Of a stretch of DNA of 64,000 nt, positions 24,501-36,100 are shown one piece after another; within the stretch, counting starts at the first letter, position 1; every line of letters starts with the position of its first letter. The stretch comes from Neurospora tetrasperma FGSC 2508 (taxonomy: Eukaryota; Ascomycota; Sordariomycetes; Sordariales; Sordariaceae): NCBI RefSeq assembly GCF_000213175.1, contig NW_009799099.1:484038-548037 (forward strand), given 5' to 3'. Both the position numbers and the translations under genes were made by a program. The notes below the pieces were generated by a model, which was not told the DNA's origin, made no database searches, and saw nothing but the letters and a program-made list of their open reading frames with translations.

Positions 24501-25184
24501 AGTCTATTCAACGACACGCAGGAGGACTTGGATATTGACTTTGATGAAGGGGCCCAAGAAAATGGCAACTACGACGACGATGGTGATGGTAATCAATCCG
24601 ATGAGTCAGAAGCACCAAGCGAGTATCCTAGCAAGAATATCTCTTCTGTTCTGTCGCCGGAGACTACGAAACTACCTAGCCCGTTGATTGCCTCCGGAAG
24701 CGGAAGCCGGAGCGGAAGCCAGCAGCAACAGCAACAGGGTCATCAACAGCAGTATCCATACCCACGGGCGCTCACTAATAGCCAGAACCTGGTTTTGAAG
24801 ATTGAGGATCTGATTCGGCCCAAGGGACATTTACAGCCAGAGCCACAGTCATTACCACTGCCACAACATCAGAGCCAGGCATCGACTGAGGCGGGCAGTC
24901 AGGAGCTAGGTGAGATCTACATGCCAGTATCTTCCTGGACGGCTTCCACCACCACCACCGTGGCCATGGATGTAGCTGCCACCACAGCTACCGCCATGCC
25001 TACGGCTATGGCACCGGGGAAAGAAACGGAGATACAGGCTACGACGGAGATAAAGGCAGGAACAACACCTACGACTTTGGCGGCGGAGATAGGACCGTCA
25101 TGGGTAACGTGGGCAGACACCGCAACGGGGAAGTGGCCGGGTTTTGAGTTTAAGATTCATGAAGATGAGACGAGGACTGAGTAG
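21528..25184 (+). CDS. Uncharacterised 1218 aa protein with N-terminal Cys/His motif
   Basis: One open frame starts at 21528 (CCCAATGGAC). Residues about 35-75 contain a Cys/His cluster: CGCRRFW, then a spacer, then CQCSHHACFHDD. From memory this pattern recurs in many filamentous-ascomycete proteins, and it is probably a metal-binding element. Residues about 300-370 form a coiled coil (LEERIDRLE type). Residues about 415-640 are a compact globular-looking region beginning WDLEVVFLPFPLKGIWVD and including WVPLRKIHR and LWGFTFLMSS. After that the protein is disordered, with RS-like and acidic tracts (SSGSDDDSNEDDEMTD) and a QQQQQ stretch. The last 85 codons have codon use unlike the rest, and another frame looks more coding there. 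A nuclear or chromatin role would fit but is not shown. Confidence 0.75.
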   Translation: MDANPFDAPGPLPSFYDDGQAMWNAAFPVLPRGPCNYTDPSLPRCGCRRFWSKLNAAPDSAELCQCSHHACFHDDFPAPSQLPPTPSLAFAGLPPTNDQDKPNSGMSSQRTRGLPSPMEEMHPSFAAPAVSSHFGVSRDFGLLNFYASSFNQRVMASQPLQIEPVHIQDPPRQSMEKQATIPDTAPVAAWVNGNQTQETEIYGETQPLSPGYLHMQSQAPSTTYSSQMRYMAPFSGKGLNTIKRPSAPRNEASVPEKGAEHVEEQAQANAQDVCGPMDLMAPPEYRRDMTPRPGSAHNQSFLAVKDDVKQLSVVVNLQEERIDRLENTSFSVIGHDECYDKHEHTDLRVTELESRVDEVEKILNDNASAAGASVSSAASNSTVRSSQKVTLSQFQALQAQISELQATSLPTYNKPWDLEVVFLPFPLKGIWVDARKIFDRRQSMGPDEDGIQSLNTLSRATPDPQDPGFSEWPGQCPDSGWLLPKAFANGRMIDQRLRSRGFIKTIQVRGPDARDVQLAIHKAFSNILQPSSHLIYHSEATPESPLNEFLGLRQDWVPLRKIHRDNRLRFLAPAEMATPALWGFTFLMSSVVMKAPKTIGTHRLYITQPEAYIQDYIMGNRALMPGWTWQRIRELSRVYPEDYDPEETSSDHTPEADAFEECWTRSDVLDELPFTDATITNRQNSHVHLSSERSETSSFYTASSSLKANGMRAESPRAILGKEHKASLTPFSRSRSFSPAGPSGVSSTGSRHKQLSSTRHAMKPYERPYDRRSSPLVHERSPFVPAEQYRRRRRQDLAKLDYPRQTTPQDDYDRNRDRVMSRSPSLAPPNRSDRKSTPGWYATPHSEHPSSEIGFHRGSSRGPSLLTDDHAQDSDQEMTGLSSGSDDDSNEDDEMTDCPIDSGATPRRSKSVQVPLAIPESSSSSSESGSDFFDADVDNLDQDDELDGAKTDGEGQGQVHGLARPLKSQDIPREGIETDDQNLGPFSQHSQSLFNDTQEDLDIDFDEGAQENGNYDDDGDGNQSDESEAPSEYPSKNISSVLSPETTKLPSPLIASGSGSRSGSQQQQQQGHQQQYPYPRALTNSQNLVLKIEDLIRPKGHLQPEPQSLPLPQHQSQASTEAGSQELGEIYMPVSSWTASTTTTVAMDVAATTATAMPTAMAPGKETEIQATTEIKAGTTPTTLAAEIGPSWVTWADTATGKWPGFEFKIHEDETRTE

Positions 25185-28051
25185 ACTGGCAGATTTGGAG
25201 ACGTCAATGTGAAGAAAGCTAGCAAATGAATTAGGGAACCAAAGCGGGAGATCGTAAAAAACTCATCGTATGGTCCCTCTCTTTGGGAGGAGTTTCCTCT
25301 GTATGCGGAGGCAATGGTTAGCTATAGTTATAGTTATGAAGGGGTTAAGATAATGAATATGAGTGGGTAACATGGATATATGGAGTTTGTTGCTGATTTC
25401 TTTGGGGGTTTCAAAGGTTTCAAACTAAGTACGTAGCGGGCGTTCTTGTGTAGTAAGAAAAGAGGAAATATCGGGCATTCAATTTCACTTGATTTGATGT
25501 GATGTTCGGTTAGATATGGATGGATTCAGGCGCAAGGTAGTATGTACAATGGAATGGATCGAATGTATGCGAAGCGTTATCTAGTATCTAGCACCGGTAA
25601 GTACCTAGGTATCTGTCTTTCAGCTATACCACTACGTCGTGACTACTGCTATTATTTTGTCTTATTGTTCATTTCTATCAATTGATATCTCTTTTGCGTT
25701 AGGGAGATCAGGTTCTTTCTACCATTATTTTGTATGATTTTATTGTCTTGACTTGTCTTGTCTTGGGGTGGAGGTGGGAGAGACGGCGTAGAATGAAACT
25801 AGGTAGGTAGGTATACAAAGTCTGCTTGGTTGGCCGCCATGGTTTGTTGGAGCATGGTTGGATTTGTTTGTACACATAAATACATGGACGCTCTATGAGA
25901 GAGACCGGCCGGTCGGTATCATGGATATTGTTACCTTTCTCTCTTCTTTTTTTTTTCCTTTGATTTTTTTCTCTCTATAGAATCTAGAGTACCTTAGACT
26001 CCTAGACGCAATCCTTTTTCCTCCGTCCTCCTACAATTCAACACAACACAACACAACACCTACCATACCTGCCTGGACGTGATCGTGATCGTGGGTGGAT
26101 TTTGGAAACAGTGCCTGGTGTTGATAGGTGACACCGTGACACCGTGACACCGGTAGTGAGTGACATTGAGAGACAAACAAAATTTACCTTACGAAAAATG
26201 GAAGTCGCTGCAATGAACAATTGTAAGAAAAAAAGAAAAAAAAGATGTTCCTTTGTGCTCCATACGGAACTACTGAACAATGATGGGGTTTGGTTTGGTC
26301 TTGGGTTGCTTTGCTTTAAACTTGTGAGTTGAGATGTAAACGTAACGTTTCTTGACCCGTCCTTGATCATCATAAGGGAAGGGTACTTTGAAGGGGATGG
26401 TGACTACCATACCATAGGCATCGATCGATTGGATTCTGTTGGTTGGTCATATCAAAAGGCAGGTAGTGGTGCATAATTTCTGATAGACAGACATGTATAT
26501 AGATAGGTAAACATGACCACCAGTTTGAAGTTAAACGTGTAGGCGGAATATCCATCATGATCCACATGAGAGTTTCGTTGGGGTTGGTACCTCGAGCCGG
26601 ACAAAGTAGGGACAGCAGTATTGGGCTGTAGTCAATCAGTCAGTCAGTCAATCAGTCAGTCACTTGGTCTTTCCAATACCAAAACCCATGTAGGCTTAAT
26701 CTGTCCTATATTCATCAGTCAGCCGAAAGGTGACATAGCAGCTGTATTGGTAACCATTGCCGTTGTCCTTGTCCTCGCTACGAAGTGAAATGTAAGCAGA
26801 GATTTGGGTATTACTGACTGTATGCAGATGTTGTTGAAAATAGGTATGAAGGATCAACATCCCTCCAAAAAGGGGAAGCATATTGAGTTGTGTACGGTAC
26901 GGTCTACTATGTAGAGATGCGATGGATAATAAGGATGCATCATGGACAGTTCTCGTGGTGGTTCTCTTAACTGTGGTTCGGTGGTTTACTTGATGACTTC
27001 AGCTCAGTCATTTTTTGGGCAAACCGGACGGGTTTCTCTATATTTATGCATAAGCAGCTCTGTTAAAGTGGAATGGAGATCTATGAAGAGTTAACGAGAA
27101 ACATACTTTTGATAAGCCCGCAGTGTGGTCGAGTGTCTTGAGTGATGGTGCTTGAAGCTTCCGTTCCGTTATTAACTTCCCTTATCTTATCAAGTATATG
27201 AACCCACATCTGCAGTAGACACGGCAGAAGACGTTCCAGCTAGGCTTTACAAAGTTATAGTGCAAAGAATCCTCGTAAAGCGGGACGAGAGATGACATAG
27301 TCGACGATATTGATTTGGCCGCTTACGCTGAGCGCCATCATCCGTGTTGACATAAGGCTGTACTGTTTGGGTCTGGTCCCCTTATCTTATCGCCAGGAAC
27401 ACTGTTGACTTTCGATAAGATCTACGTCTGGGATCAGTGGAATACGAATCTGGAGATTGGCATGGGAATGGAGTCATGGCCAGCAAGGTACACACGAGGC
27501 TGTGCGAAATCAGAGTGAACGCGACTTGAGCGCGTCGCAAACGGAGGTTGTGTTGACAACCCGGGGTGATGTTTGGGTTTCAAGAAACGCAGGTGAAGAT
27601 GACGTCGTATCATGACAAAGTAAACAAACACGAGTCGTAAACACTAGCGCAAGTTGGAATCAGTAACAGATAATTTGTCTTATCTGCCTTTTCTTGAGTT
27701 TGTACCAGCTCATCTTCCAAAACATTGAGCAGGAACCTCAGGTCCGGGTATCAATCGATCATCAAGATCCGGGCGCGCTGTCGGTCGTAGAGTCGGATGT
27801 CTGCTACGGTGGAAATCCGTCGCTTCAACAAGTGGAGAGCAAGCTTCCAAGTGTTTTTACTTCTTTTGCTCAAAAGCGCATCTTCATTGTCCGTGTAAAG
27901 CTACGCCGATGAACCGAACCCCTGATATCATAAGCCTCCCATAACCGAAGTCGTATGTGCGAGAAACCGTCGCAGACCCATGCAAGCTTTGGAAGAACAA
28001 ATTGGAAACGAGAGGTCATGACCAAACCAGAAGAAAGCCCCCTTTCTTCGC
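25185..28051. other. Intergenic: no supported gene
   Basis: About 2.9 kb between two convergent genes. It holds an ACACA pentamer run at 26040-26059, a CAGT tetramer run at about 26632-26663 and GTAG blocks near 25801-25812. GTGACACC is repeated three times near 26130-26151. The frames seen are short, and no RNA gene was recognised. Confidence 0.55.
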
Positions 28052-28814
28052 TTAGTCGAAGAGACCGAAGCCCATATCCTCGTCGGACTCCTCCTTCTCT
28101 GTAAAGTGCAAAACGCAGGTTAGTAACTGGCAGCAGCAGCAGCAACAGCCCCGTGAAAGGGCTTGGGAGTAGATGATTCCACATACCCTCAACCTTCTCC
28201 TCAGCCTTGGCCTCCTCAGCGGCACCACCAGCGGCAGCGGCGCCAGCGGCAGCGGGGGCAGCGGCGGCACCACCGGAGCCGACGTTGGAAAGGAGGTCCT
28301 TCACATCCTTGCCCTCAAGAGCCTATTTTCGCAAAAGAGACTCCAGTCAGTTTATCGTGTTCGCGTTTCTCGAAAGATATCGTTTCTTTTCTTTCGGATT
28401 GTCGTCGTCGGTGGTTTCATCGTACCTTGGCGAAGAGGGAAGCCCAGATAGGCTCGACATCCTCGATCTTGGCAGCCTTGATGATGGTCTGGATCTTGTC
28501 GGCCTATATCATGCGAAAACGGGTTTGGTCAGTCAACATTGTTCCTCCCAATGTGCTTGTTCATATCACTCATTGTCCTCCACTCGGTTTGCCCCTCGTC
28601 CCATGTTTCATCATTTGTCCCGGTCGTTGAAAGCGCATGTCGAGCAATAACCGTGTGTACATGGCGCGCCTGAAGATGTCCCCAATCCCCGAATCCACCC
28701 AAATCTTGCCAACCAAAAGATCATGTGCATTGGTCGCAAACTCACAGTGATCTCAACGCCGTCATCGGCGAGGATGAGCGCCGCGTAGGAGGTAGCCAGC
28801 TCAGCAGTAGACAT
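28052..28814 (-). CDS. 60S acidic ribosomal stalk protein P1
   Basis: The model is complement(28052..28098, 28187..28322, 28426..28503, 28746..28814), 109 aa (yeast P1 is about 106). Exon 1 starts [19 protein letters not shown], the P1 helix. Exon 2 carries [20 protein letters not shown], exon 3 the [10 protein letters not shown] segment and the Ala/Gly hinge, and exon 4 the near-universal tail [13 protein letters not shown]1 pairs with P2 on uL10 to form the stalk that recruits translation GTPases. All four exons join in phase with GT-AG introns. The large first intron (242 b) and the hinge-tail split are typical of fungal P1 genes. It is P1 rather than P2 because P2 starts with a different helix (MKYLAAYLL type). 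Confidence 0.96.
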
Positions 28815-30058
28815 TTTGATGGTGTTGATTGTCGAGGCGCAAAGATGCTGAGTCTCGGGAGGGCTGTTCGATCGTGGGATGATGTCCTAGCTAGAAATTC
28901 GCGGGAAGTGAAATTTAATTAGTTGTGGGCAATTCAAAAAATGCCCTGGGACCCTACAAAGGCGGGCAGCTGGCAAGCGACTGGCAGCGGCTTGGAAGCC
29001 AAGACTTTTTTCTAGCTGCTTTCTGCTTTTTGCCTGGTCTGTGCACGCTGGGAGAGGGAGTGCAAGAAGGAACAGCCCCACGATGTCACGGTCCAAACCA
29101 GCGGTTCAGTTCGCAACCCGAACCCGAGGGTTGGTGGTAGGACTGGGTGCAGTGCTGCCCTGACTGCCGCTACCGCCCAACAGGCACGTGCTGGCTTCCA
29201 CTTCCATTGCTGTCGCACTTGTACCGGATCGGGACGACTGATGTTCCCCCACCAGTTGACCATATGGCCTGGAATTTGGGGAAGCACCTCATCGATTCAG
29301 GTCAGTTTGGCGCCCAGCCTTGCCAAGACGAGTGCCCTGGTCCGACAAGCTTTCCGCCAGGCCTCGACCCTTGTCGCAAGAACCCCACCATTCCTTTGGC
29401 ACCACCATGGAGCTCCTTCGCCCCGCCGCTATTCATGCATCCACTGACGTCGCCGCTGTGGATTCGGGGCGCCATAGGCCTCTTCTCCTGCCGTAGCGGA
29501 GTGCCTGCCGACACGCCAGCCCGTCCCGTCGGGTGTCTCTTGAGAAGCATCCATCTGCACCTATTTCAGCACTCACTCCAGCAATTCCGCAAAAACCAAC
29601 AAGAGTGAGATCAACAAGGGAAAGCGCACGAATCAGGAGGCAGCGTTCATCACTATTGTCAACTCCTCCATCGGAAAGGGGAAATAGAGATACTTGGAGA
29701 AACGCCATCAACCGGACAAACAACTAAACTTCCAACCCGCACTCTTTGCCATTGTTGAGGCGCATTACATTACATACTCCTCGGATCAAAGAAAGCTTGA
29801 CTTGGACAAGGAATCGCCCGTTTCCGACATTCATTCCCTTGCTCCGGCAACACCATCCTTTTCCCAATTGCTTGGCTGCGTCTTTCCCTTCTCAACAATC
29901 CTTTCGCGCCTTTTCTTTTCCTTCAACCAACATCGACCCTCGAACGGCATCCAAGTAACGAAAACGAGCCAACTCTCGGACATCGCAACCGACTTCACCG
30001 ACTTTTACCCATAAACACCCAACACAAAACAACACATCACAACAAACACATAGCGACA
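28815..30058. promoter_or_regulatory. Divergent intergenic region between P1 and the Cub1-like gene
   Basis: The 1.24 kb separates the start codons of P1 (minus) and the DUF2408 gene (plus), so both promoters lie here. The right-hand 300 b is CA-rich (AACACAAAACAACACATCACAAC before 30059), as expected of a fungal leader. The open frames, for example 29147-29608, do not look like coding sequence. Confidence 0.5.
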
Positions 30059-31638
30059 ATGGAGACTCCGGCGATGCCCATGCCGAAAGATGAGCGGGAA
30101 CAAGCCATTCTCGACAAGCTCTCAGCCATCCGCGATCAGCTGCTGCTCCTCAAGAGAGACCGAACAAAATACATCCGCACTCAGGATGTGATTGTACACT
30201 ATGATCAGGTTGTCGAGCAGGTCAAGGAACTCAACGAGATTAGGAAAGGGGAAAAGGTGACCGAGACCAGAGGTACGCCCATCCTCCATAGCCCATCCCA
30301 AGCTGCCAATTGAACAAGGAAAATCTAACACAACCCCCCATAGTCGACAGAGTCCTTGAGAGCTGCCTACAGCTCCTCTCCCTCTTCTTCATGACCATCG
30401 GCCGCACACAAGAAGCCCCTGCCGCCTATGCTTTGACCTCGACCATCAAGCGATTACTCGACCACCTGACCGAGGCCGACCTCTACTCAGCCAAAGACCT
30501 GAACAGCATAGCCCACACCCTCTCGCAGCTCGACAAGATCATGACAGCCTCGAACCCCTCCGCCCACTCGCCCTACATTGTCGAGCTTTTGGCCAACCGG
30601 CTGGAGCTCTGCCACAGCTCGCTGGATAACCTGAAGAAGAGGGTGGACGAGCTGCAGGACCCGCTACAGAGCATGCATGAGAGGCTGATCTCCATACTAC
30701 GGTCCATGTCACTTGCGAACACCAAGGCCAAGGTAAGGACGCACAAGGGCGGACGGATACGAGAATGGTAAGCTAACAGGTTACACAGTTTTCGGCATCG
30801 GAGGTCCAGAGGCTACAAGCGCAGGTCAAGGAGATTGACGAGTCGAGGGTGGATGGCAACTTTGTCGGGCCAGACGGCCAGGTTCTTCGCGGTAGCGAGA
30901 GGGTATCGCGCCTGGTGGATGTCTGCCTCAGGTGGTCTGACATCGTTCTTGAGAGGTACGTACAACTAGCCCACATTCCCTTGCCAGCCAGTTTCTGACC
31001 CCCACCTAGGAAAGGAGTTATCCCCGAGGCCTTCAAGGCTAGGCACGAGCAGCTTGTCAGCATCCGCAATGAGCTCGAGAAACTGTCCATCACCCAGGCC
31101 TGGTCACTGCGCGAGACAGATCTGTACGACTACCAGCGCAAGCTCGACAAGATAGATGAGAGCCGAGTGGATGGCAACTGGCTGGACGACGAAGGAAAGC
31201 CCGCCGAGCTGTACGTCCAGCGTACGCTGCTGTACCTCATCAGGAGGAGCTATGGCTACATTTACTACCTGATGATCTCGTCGGAGCCGGTATCGGAGGC
31301 CCTACTGCCCATCTATAACCAGCTCCAGACGCTGAAGCGGTGCCTGATTGAGGTGAAGGACTCGGGCGGTGTAAGCTCGGTCAGGGAGCTGTATCCCTAT
31401 AGCATGAAGGTATGTTTGTCATTCTTTACCCCATGGACACTGGGCATTGATTAACGTTGGCTTATAGCTCAACTCCATTGACAACATGCGCGTCGATGGC
31501 AAGTTCATGGTCGGCGGCGATATACCCGAGGGCCAAGGGAGCGTCAGCGCCTTGCTGGCTGAGTGCTACGATCTTTCCTACGAGTTGAAGGTCATGGCTG
31601 AAGAGATGGAGGAGAAGGAGAAGGATAGCTCCTCGTAA
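30059..31638 (+). CDS. DUF2408 (UPF0662) protein, yeast Cub1/YPL260W type
   Basis: The model is join(30059..30272, 30344..30732, 30789..30955, 31010..31409, 31468..31638), 446 aa. All five exons join in phase with GT-AG introns, several of which have CTAAC-type branch sites. The protein is all-helical with no membrane span. It carries the DUF2408 signatures LLLLKRDRTKYIR, LLSLFFMTIGRTQEAPAAYAL and LYLIRRSYGYIYYLM. A short RVDG motif (RVDGN or RVDGK, followed by an aromatic residue) occurs three times, near residues 221, 309 and 398. The budding-yeast relative is linked genetically to DNA repair and proteasome function, but no biochemical activity is established. The start is supported by a CA-rich leader and ACAATGGAG. 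Confidence 0.9.
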
Positions 31639-33189
31639 TCGATCGACCCTGAGCGAAAGTTTCGATATCATAGACTTGAGGGCTTTACGGCATTTTGTAC
31701 TGAATAGTTGTGGTTTCCTTTTTTTCTCATCTAGCGGCGTCTGCTTTTACTTATACACATCATGGGGTGTCGAATCGAAAGGACTCTTCACCACCAGATA
31801 CGCTGCATCATTTCTCTATTATTGGCTGACAAGCTAGCAGCCAAAACTTGACTTTCTGTGTGTTTGTCTGGCGACAACATTGTTACGGCTGTGCTCTCTC
31901 ACCTATCTTGTCTTTATTGCATATCACTTCCTTATATCATCTGGAAGCGGCACACGACTGTGGCACAACGTCAGTCCAAGGAGCATGAAGAGCCGCGTGA
32001 TGGCATAATGCGACTGCAGTCACGGCTTCCATTTGTTAAAGCGTTGTTTTGTCTCACGCCTCCCGCCAATTGTCCGTTCCCTCCATGATATCTTCGAGGC
32101 TCTGCTGTTTCTTAGTTCTTACGACAATCGCGTCCACGTTGCATATCCAATAAGCGAGCCGCGCCCCTTTTTACTACCTTGTCAGTTCTATCTCGTCTTT
32201 TACTTTCATCTCATCATTGCACACACACACACACACACACAGAGAGAGATAGAGAGAACCATTCTCCTCGGGAACAAACTACCCTGGAGAAGACATGCTG
32301 GAATTTGGAAAATCCCATTTCAGCGTCTTTGCTCTTGCTCTTGCTCTTGCTCAAAAGAGATGAATTCGTGTGTGACCGTACCGTGACGTTGGCAAACCGA
32401 GATGAGTGAGTGAGGGTGTGGAAACACGGGGGAAGGAAGACGGGACCTCTTTCGTTGAAGGGGAAGTATGGAAGGTGGCACGGTGATATTGAACGGTCTA
32501 ACACGTGGATGATTTCACTGAGGCAGGCGGAGGAAAGGAAGGAAGGAAGAAAGAAAGAAAGAAAGAAAAGACAAAAGAAAATTGTAAGTAGAGCAAGATG
32601 GTGCAAGGGTAAGGGAGTATTAGCTCACATGCATGATGGATGAAATACGTTGATTAATGGTTTGAGAAATTGAGGTTATTGATATGTTGCTACTCACGTA
32701 ACTGCATGCTTGATACGGTATAGTAGAGTTTAGGTAAAGCAGGTAGGTAGTATTGGTATCAAGCTATATCGACTAACTGACGTGAACATCATCAAAGGGA
32801 GAGACAAAGACAAAATTCATTACACCCACCACCACCACCATCTTTAACATCAACACAACATGTCAAACATGAAGCTATAGAAAAAAAGCATAACGTCGTA
32901 TCTAAGTATCAGGTAACCAAAAGGTGAAATCATAAGAGTATCCAAAGCAAGAAACTGAGAGAAAAGAAAGAAATGACAATGTAAGAAAAGGATCATTAAT
33001 CATCATTAGTCATCATCCTGTTCCATCCCATCGGTGACCATCATCTTCGTCCATCGTCATCATCATCCTCGCCCATCATCAACACCATACTTAGAAGCCA
33101 ACATCAACTCGTCAGACATTCAACACCATCATCACCACCACCACATCACCAACAGCAACCTCAACTCATCGCACCCACCCACCCCTTAA
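31639..33189. other. Intergenic: convergent 3' region with microsatellites
   Basis: About 1.55 kb between two convergent genes. It holds CA then GA runs at 32219-32250, a CTTGCT run at about 32329-32352, GGAA/GAAA runs near 32529-32577 and CATCAT/CACCAC-rich sequence at 32990-33180. Nothing looks coding. Confidence 0.6.
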
Positions 33190-36100
33190 TTAAACCCCAA
33201 GTTTCGCCATCTCCATCCCCATCCTCCTCCTGCTCCTCCTCTTCGGCCTCGTACTTTCAACCTCCCTTCCCCTTCCCACTCCCACCTCACTACCATCCAT
33301 CAACCGTCCACTCAACAACCCCATGACCAACCCCGTCCAACTTCCCTTGCCCTCCAACACCCCCTCCACCTTCCTCACGATCCTGTCTACCGCCTGCGCG
33401 TCCGTCCCGCTGACTCCCCATTGTCCCGTACCAGCTATTTGCTTGAGTCCGTTCCCGTGGTGATCATGGTAGATGAACTCGCCTCTTCTAGAGGAGTAGA
33501 GTTTACCATTGCGGGGATCACGAGAATCCAACGGTTGGCCGTCGGGTGTGAACCGGTCTGGTAGGATTTCGAGGGTTGCGTCGCTGTCGGAGGTGGAGTT
33601 GGAGTTGTCTTCGTGACGGGCTGAAGGAGGGCGGTCACGGCGAGATAAAGCGTTGGAGGAGGAAGATTCAGGAGCAGGGACAGGGGTAGAAGAGGAGCGG
33701 TATTTAGCGGGCACCAAAGCGTTGAGTTCTCTGTCGAGACGGTCTTCAAAGTCCGAGATGTCAGAAGTATCTTTATCGGGGTCGACGCCCGAGCCCGAGG
33801 TGATGCGCTTGGCGGTTTCTTTGGCCATTTGCTCTTCGTGGTGGCGCTGGAGGGTTTGAGAGGATTTGGGGGAGAGGGGGATGAAGGTTACTGATTTCTC
33901 TTTGGGGGTAGAACTTGGTGTGTGGGGAGACTCGGGTTCTGAGAAAGAAGAAGAGGAAAAGGAAGAGTCGGTTGGTGTGGGAGGGTGGAGAGTGGTGGTT
34001 AGACCTAGACCATCTGTAAGAAAAGGGCTGTTAGTATCGTTGTCTAAGAGCGGTCATATTTGGGTAGAACAGGGCGAGGAGTGAAAGGGGCAGAAGGAAG
34101 GGGCAGCACGAAACAAGCAACTCAAAAACAATAGCCAAGGAAAAGTGATCAAGAAAACGCACCCTTCTCTCTTATCATGCCACTGCCACTGCCGCTGCCA
34201 CTATCGGCACCGACATCAACAACACCAGCACCTCTCGACCGCCTAGGCCTTGACCTAGACATGTGCATCGAGCGGTGGCGGCGGCGTTCTTCTCGGCCTT
34301 CCCTCCTGCTCCTCTCATCACCCAAACCCGTAGTAGGGGACCTTGGCATATCTCTAGAAGATCTGATACTCACATCTTCAAGACGGTTCCTCCCAATCAC
34401 CGACTGCGACTGCGACTGCGAGAGATGCGATGGCGCACCCACCATCAGCGAAGCGGGTACCCCTTGGGGAGCCCTCAGTGCTGGGGGAACTTCTTGCGGG
34501 GGAGGAACTCCATGGGGAGCAGAAGCGGGAGGTGGTTGTGCTGCAGTAGCTGAAGCGCCTTTGCCCGGGACAAGTACCGATGGTACTTCAGGATCTGGAG
34601 GGGGAGGATAGTTAGCAACGTATTCTCGTGGATTGTATGGTTCATATCGCTGCTGTGGTTGCTGGATCAGTTGTTGTCGAACTGGTGCTGGTCCCCGTAC
34701 AGGCATCGGCATCGTCTCCGGCCCCATCGGGTATGGAGTTTGGATATTATTCACGTCAGTGAAGTTGATGTTCGGAAGCTGCGTGAACCCATTTGACAAG
34801 CGATGCGGCTGTAGTTGTGGTGGTGTAGCTGTCGGAACAGAAGCGGCAGCAGAGGCGATAGCAGGAGGTGTAGGAGGTACTGGGGGATATCCGCCTGACG
34901 CGTGAGGAGGCGAGGGTTGCCGCTGCTTGTAGTAAGGGTCGGATGGAGCGGTTTGTTCCTCGTAGCCTGTGTTCTCGTTAGTATCGATGACTCCAAGGAG
35001 AATCTCACAGAAAGACTGATGATAAGCAGAAATATCACTCACGTCGACGTTCCCGTTCCCTCTCCCGTTGTCTTTCCATCCTCTCTCTATCGCTATCCCT
35101 ACTGCTTCGTCTCTCCTCCAGCCCAATCTCCCTCTCCTCTCTCTCTATCTCCCTATCCCTTCTCTTCTCCCTTTCTCTCTCTTTCTCTCTCTCTCTCTCT
35201 TTCTCCCTTTCTCTCTCTTTCTCCCTTTCTCTCTCTTTCTCCCTTTCTCTCTCTTTCTCCCTTTCCTTTTCTTTTTCTTTCTTATCGATATTATTCTCAC
35301 CCAACTTCTTAATCCCAATAGCTGCTGCCCCCGCGGCGGCGGCGCCAGCAGCCAGCCTTCCTAACCGACTCTTACTCCTCGCCGGCTTCTTCTCTGGACT
35401 CCTGCTCTCCTTCCTTTCCCTCTCTCTCCTCGAGTCCCTACTCTTCGCCCTGCGTCTTCTCATCCTCTCCGCTTCGCTATCCTCACTATCAGAGTAATAA
35501 CCAACTTCCTCCTCCACCTCCTCTCTCGCTCTCGGGACCAACAGCGCACCACCTCTCTCCTCATCTCTCTCCCTCTCCCTCTCTCGCTGTCTCCTCCTCG
35601 TACTCCTCTCCCGACGACGTTCTTCCTTTCTCGCGCTCTGTTCCTCCGCCGCCGAATCGTACCCCATGGCAATCCCGTTATCATCGTAGTCTTCAACAGC
35701 AGATAGTAACTGTGGCGTCGGCGGTGGTTCCTTATCGCGTTTATGTCTTTCATGTTTTGCCGCTGCCGTGGCCGCAGCAGCAGTAACCGCCGCTGCTCCA
35801 GCCGTAGCAAGCACTGCCTTTCTCTTACTATGCGACTGCTGTTGTCGTTCTTCATTCTGAACGGGCACGGGGTTCGTTCCGTACTCAACCAAACCTAAGA
35901 ATTCAGGATCATCAGCGACGGTCCTCTCGAATTGGGCATGGTTATTCTTATTAGAAGAGGAAGAGGGTAATGCGGACCGGACTTGGCTTCTGCTCCTACT
36001 TCTGGACCTATAGATGCGTTCGCGGCGAGCGTATTTGTGGTCGAGGTCGTCATCGTCGTCATAGTACTCACGGTCACGGGAGTCGTCGGGGGCGTGGCGC

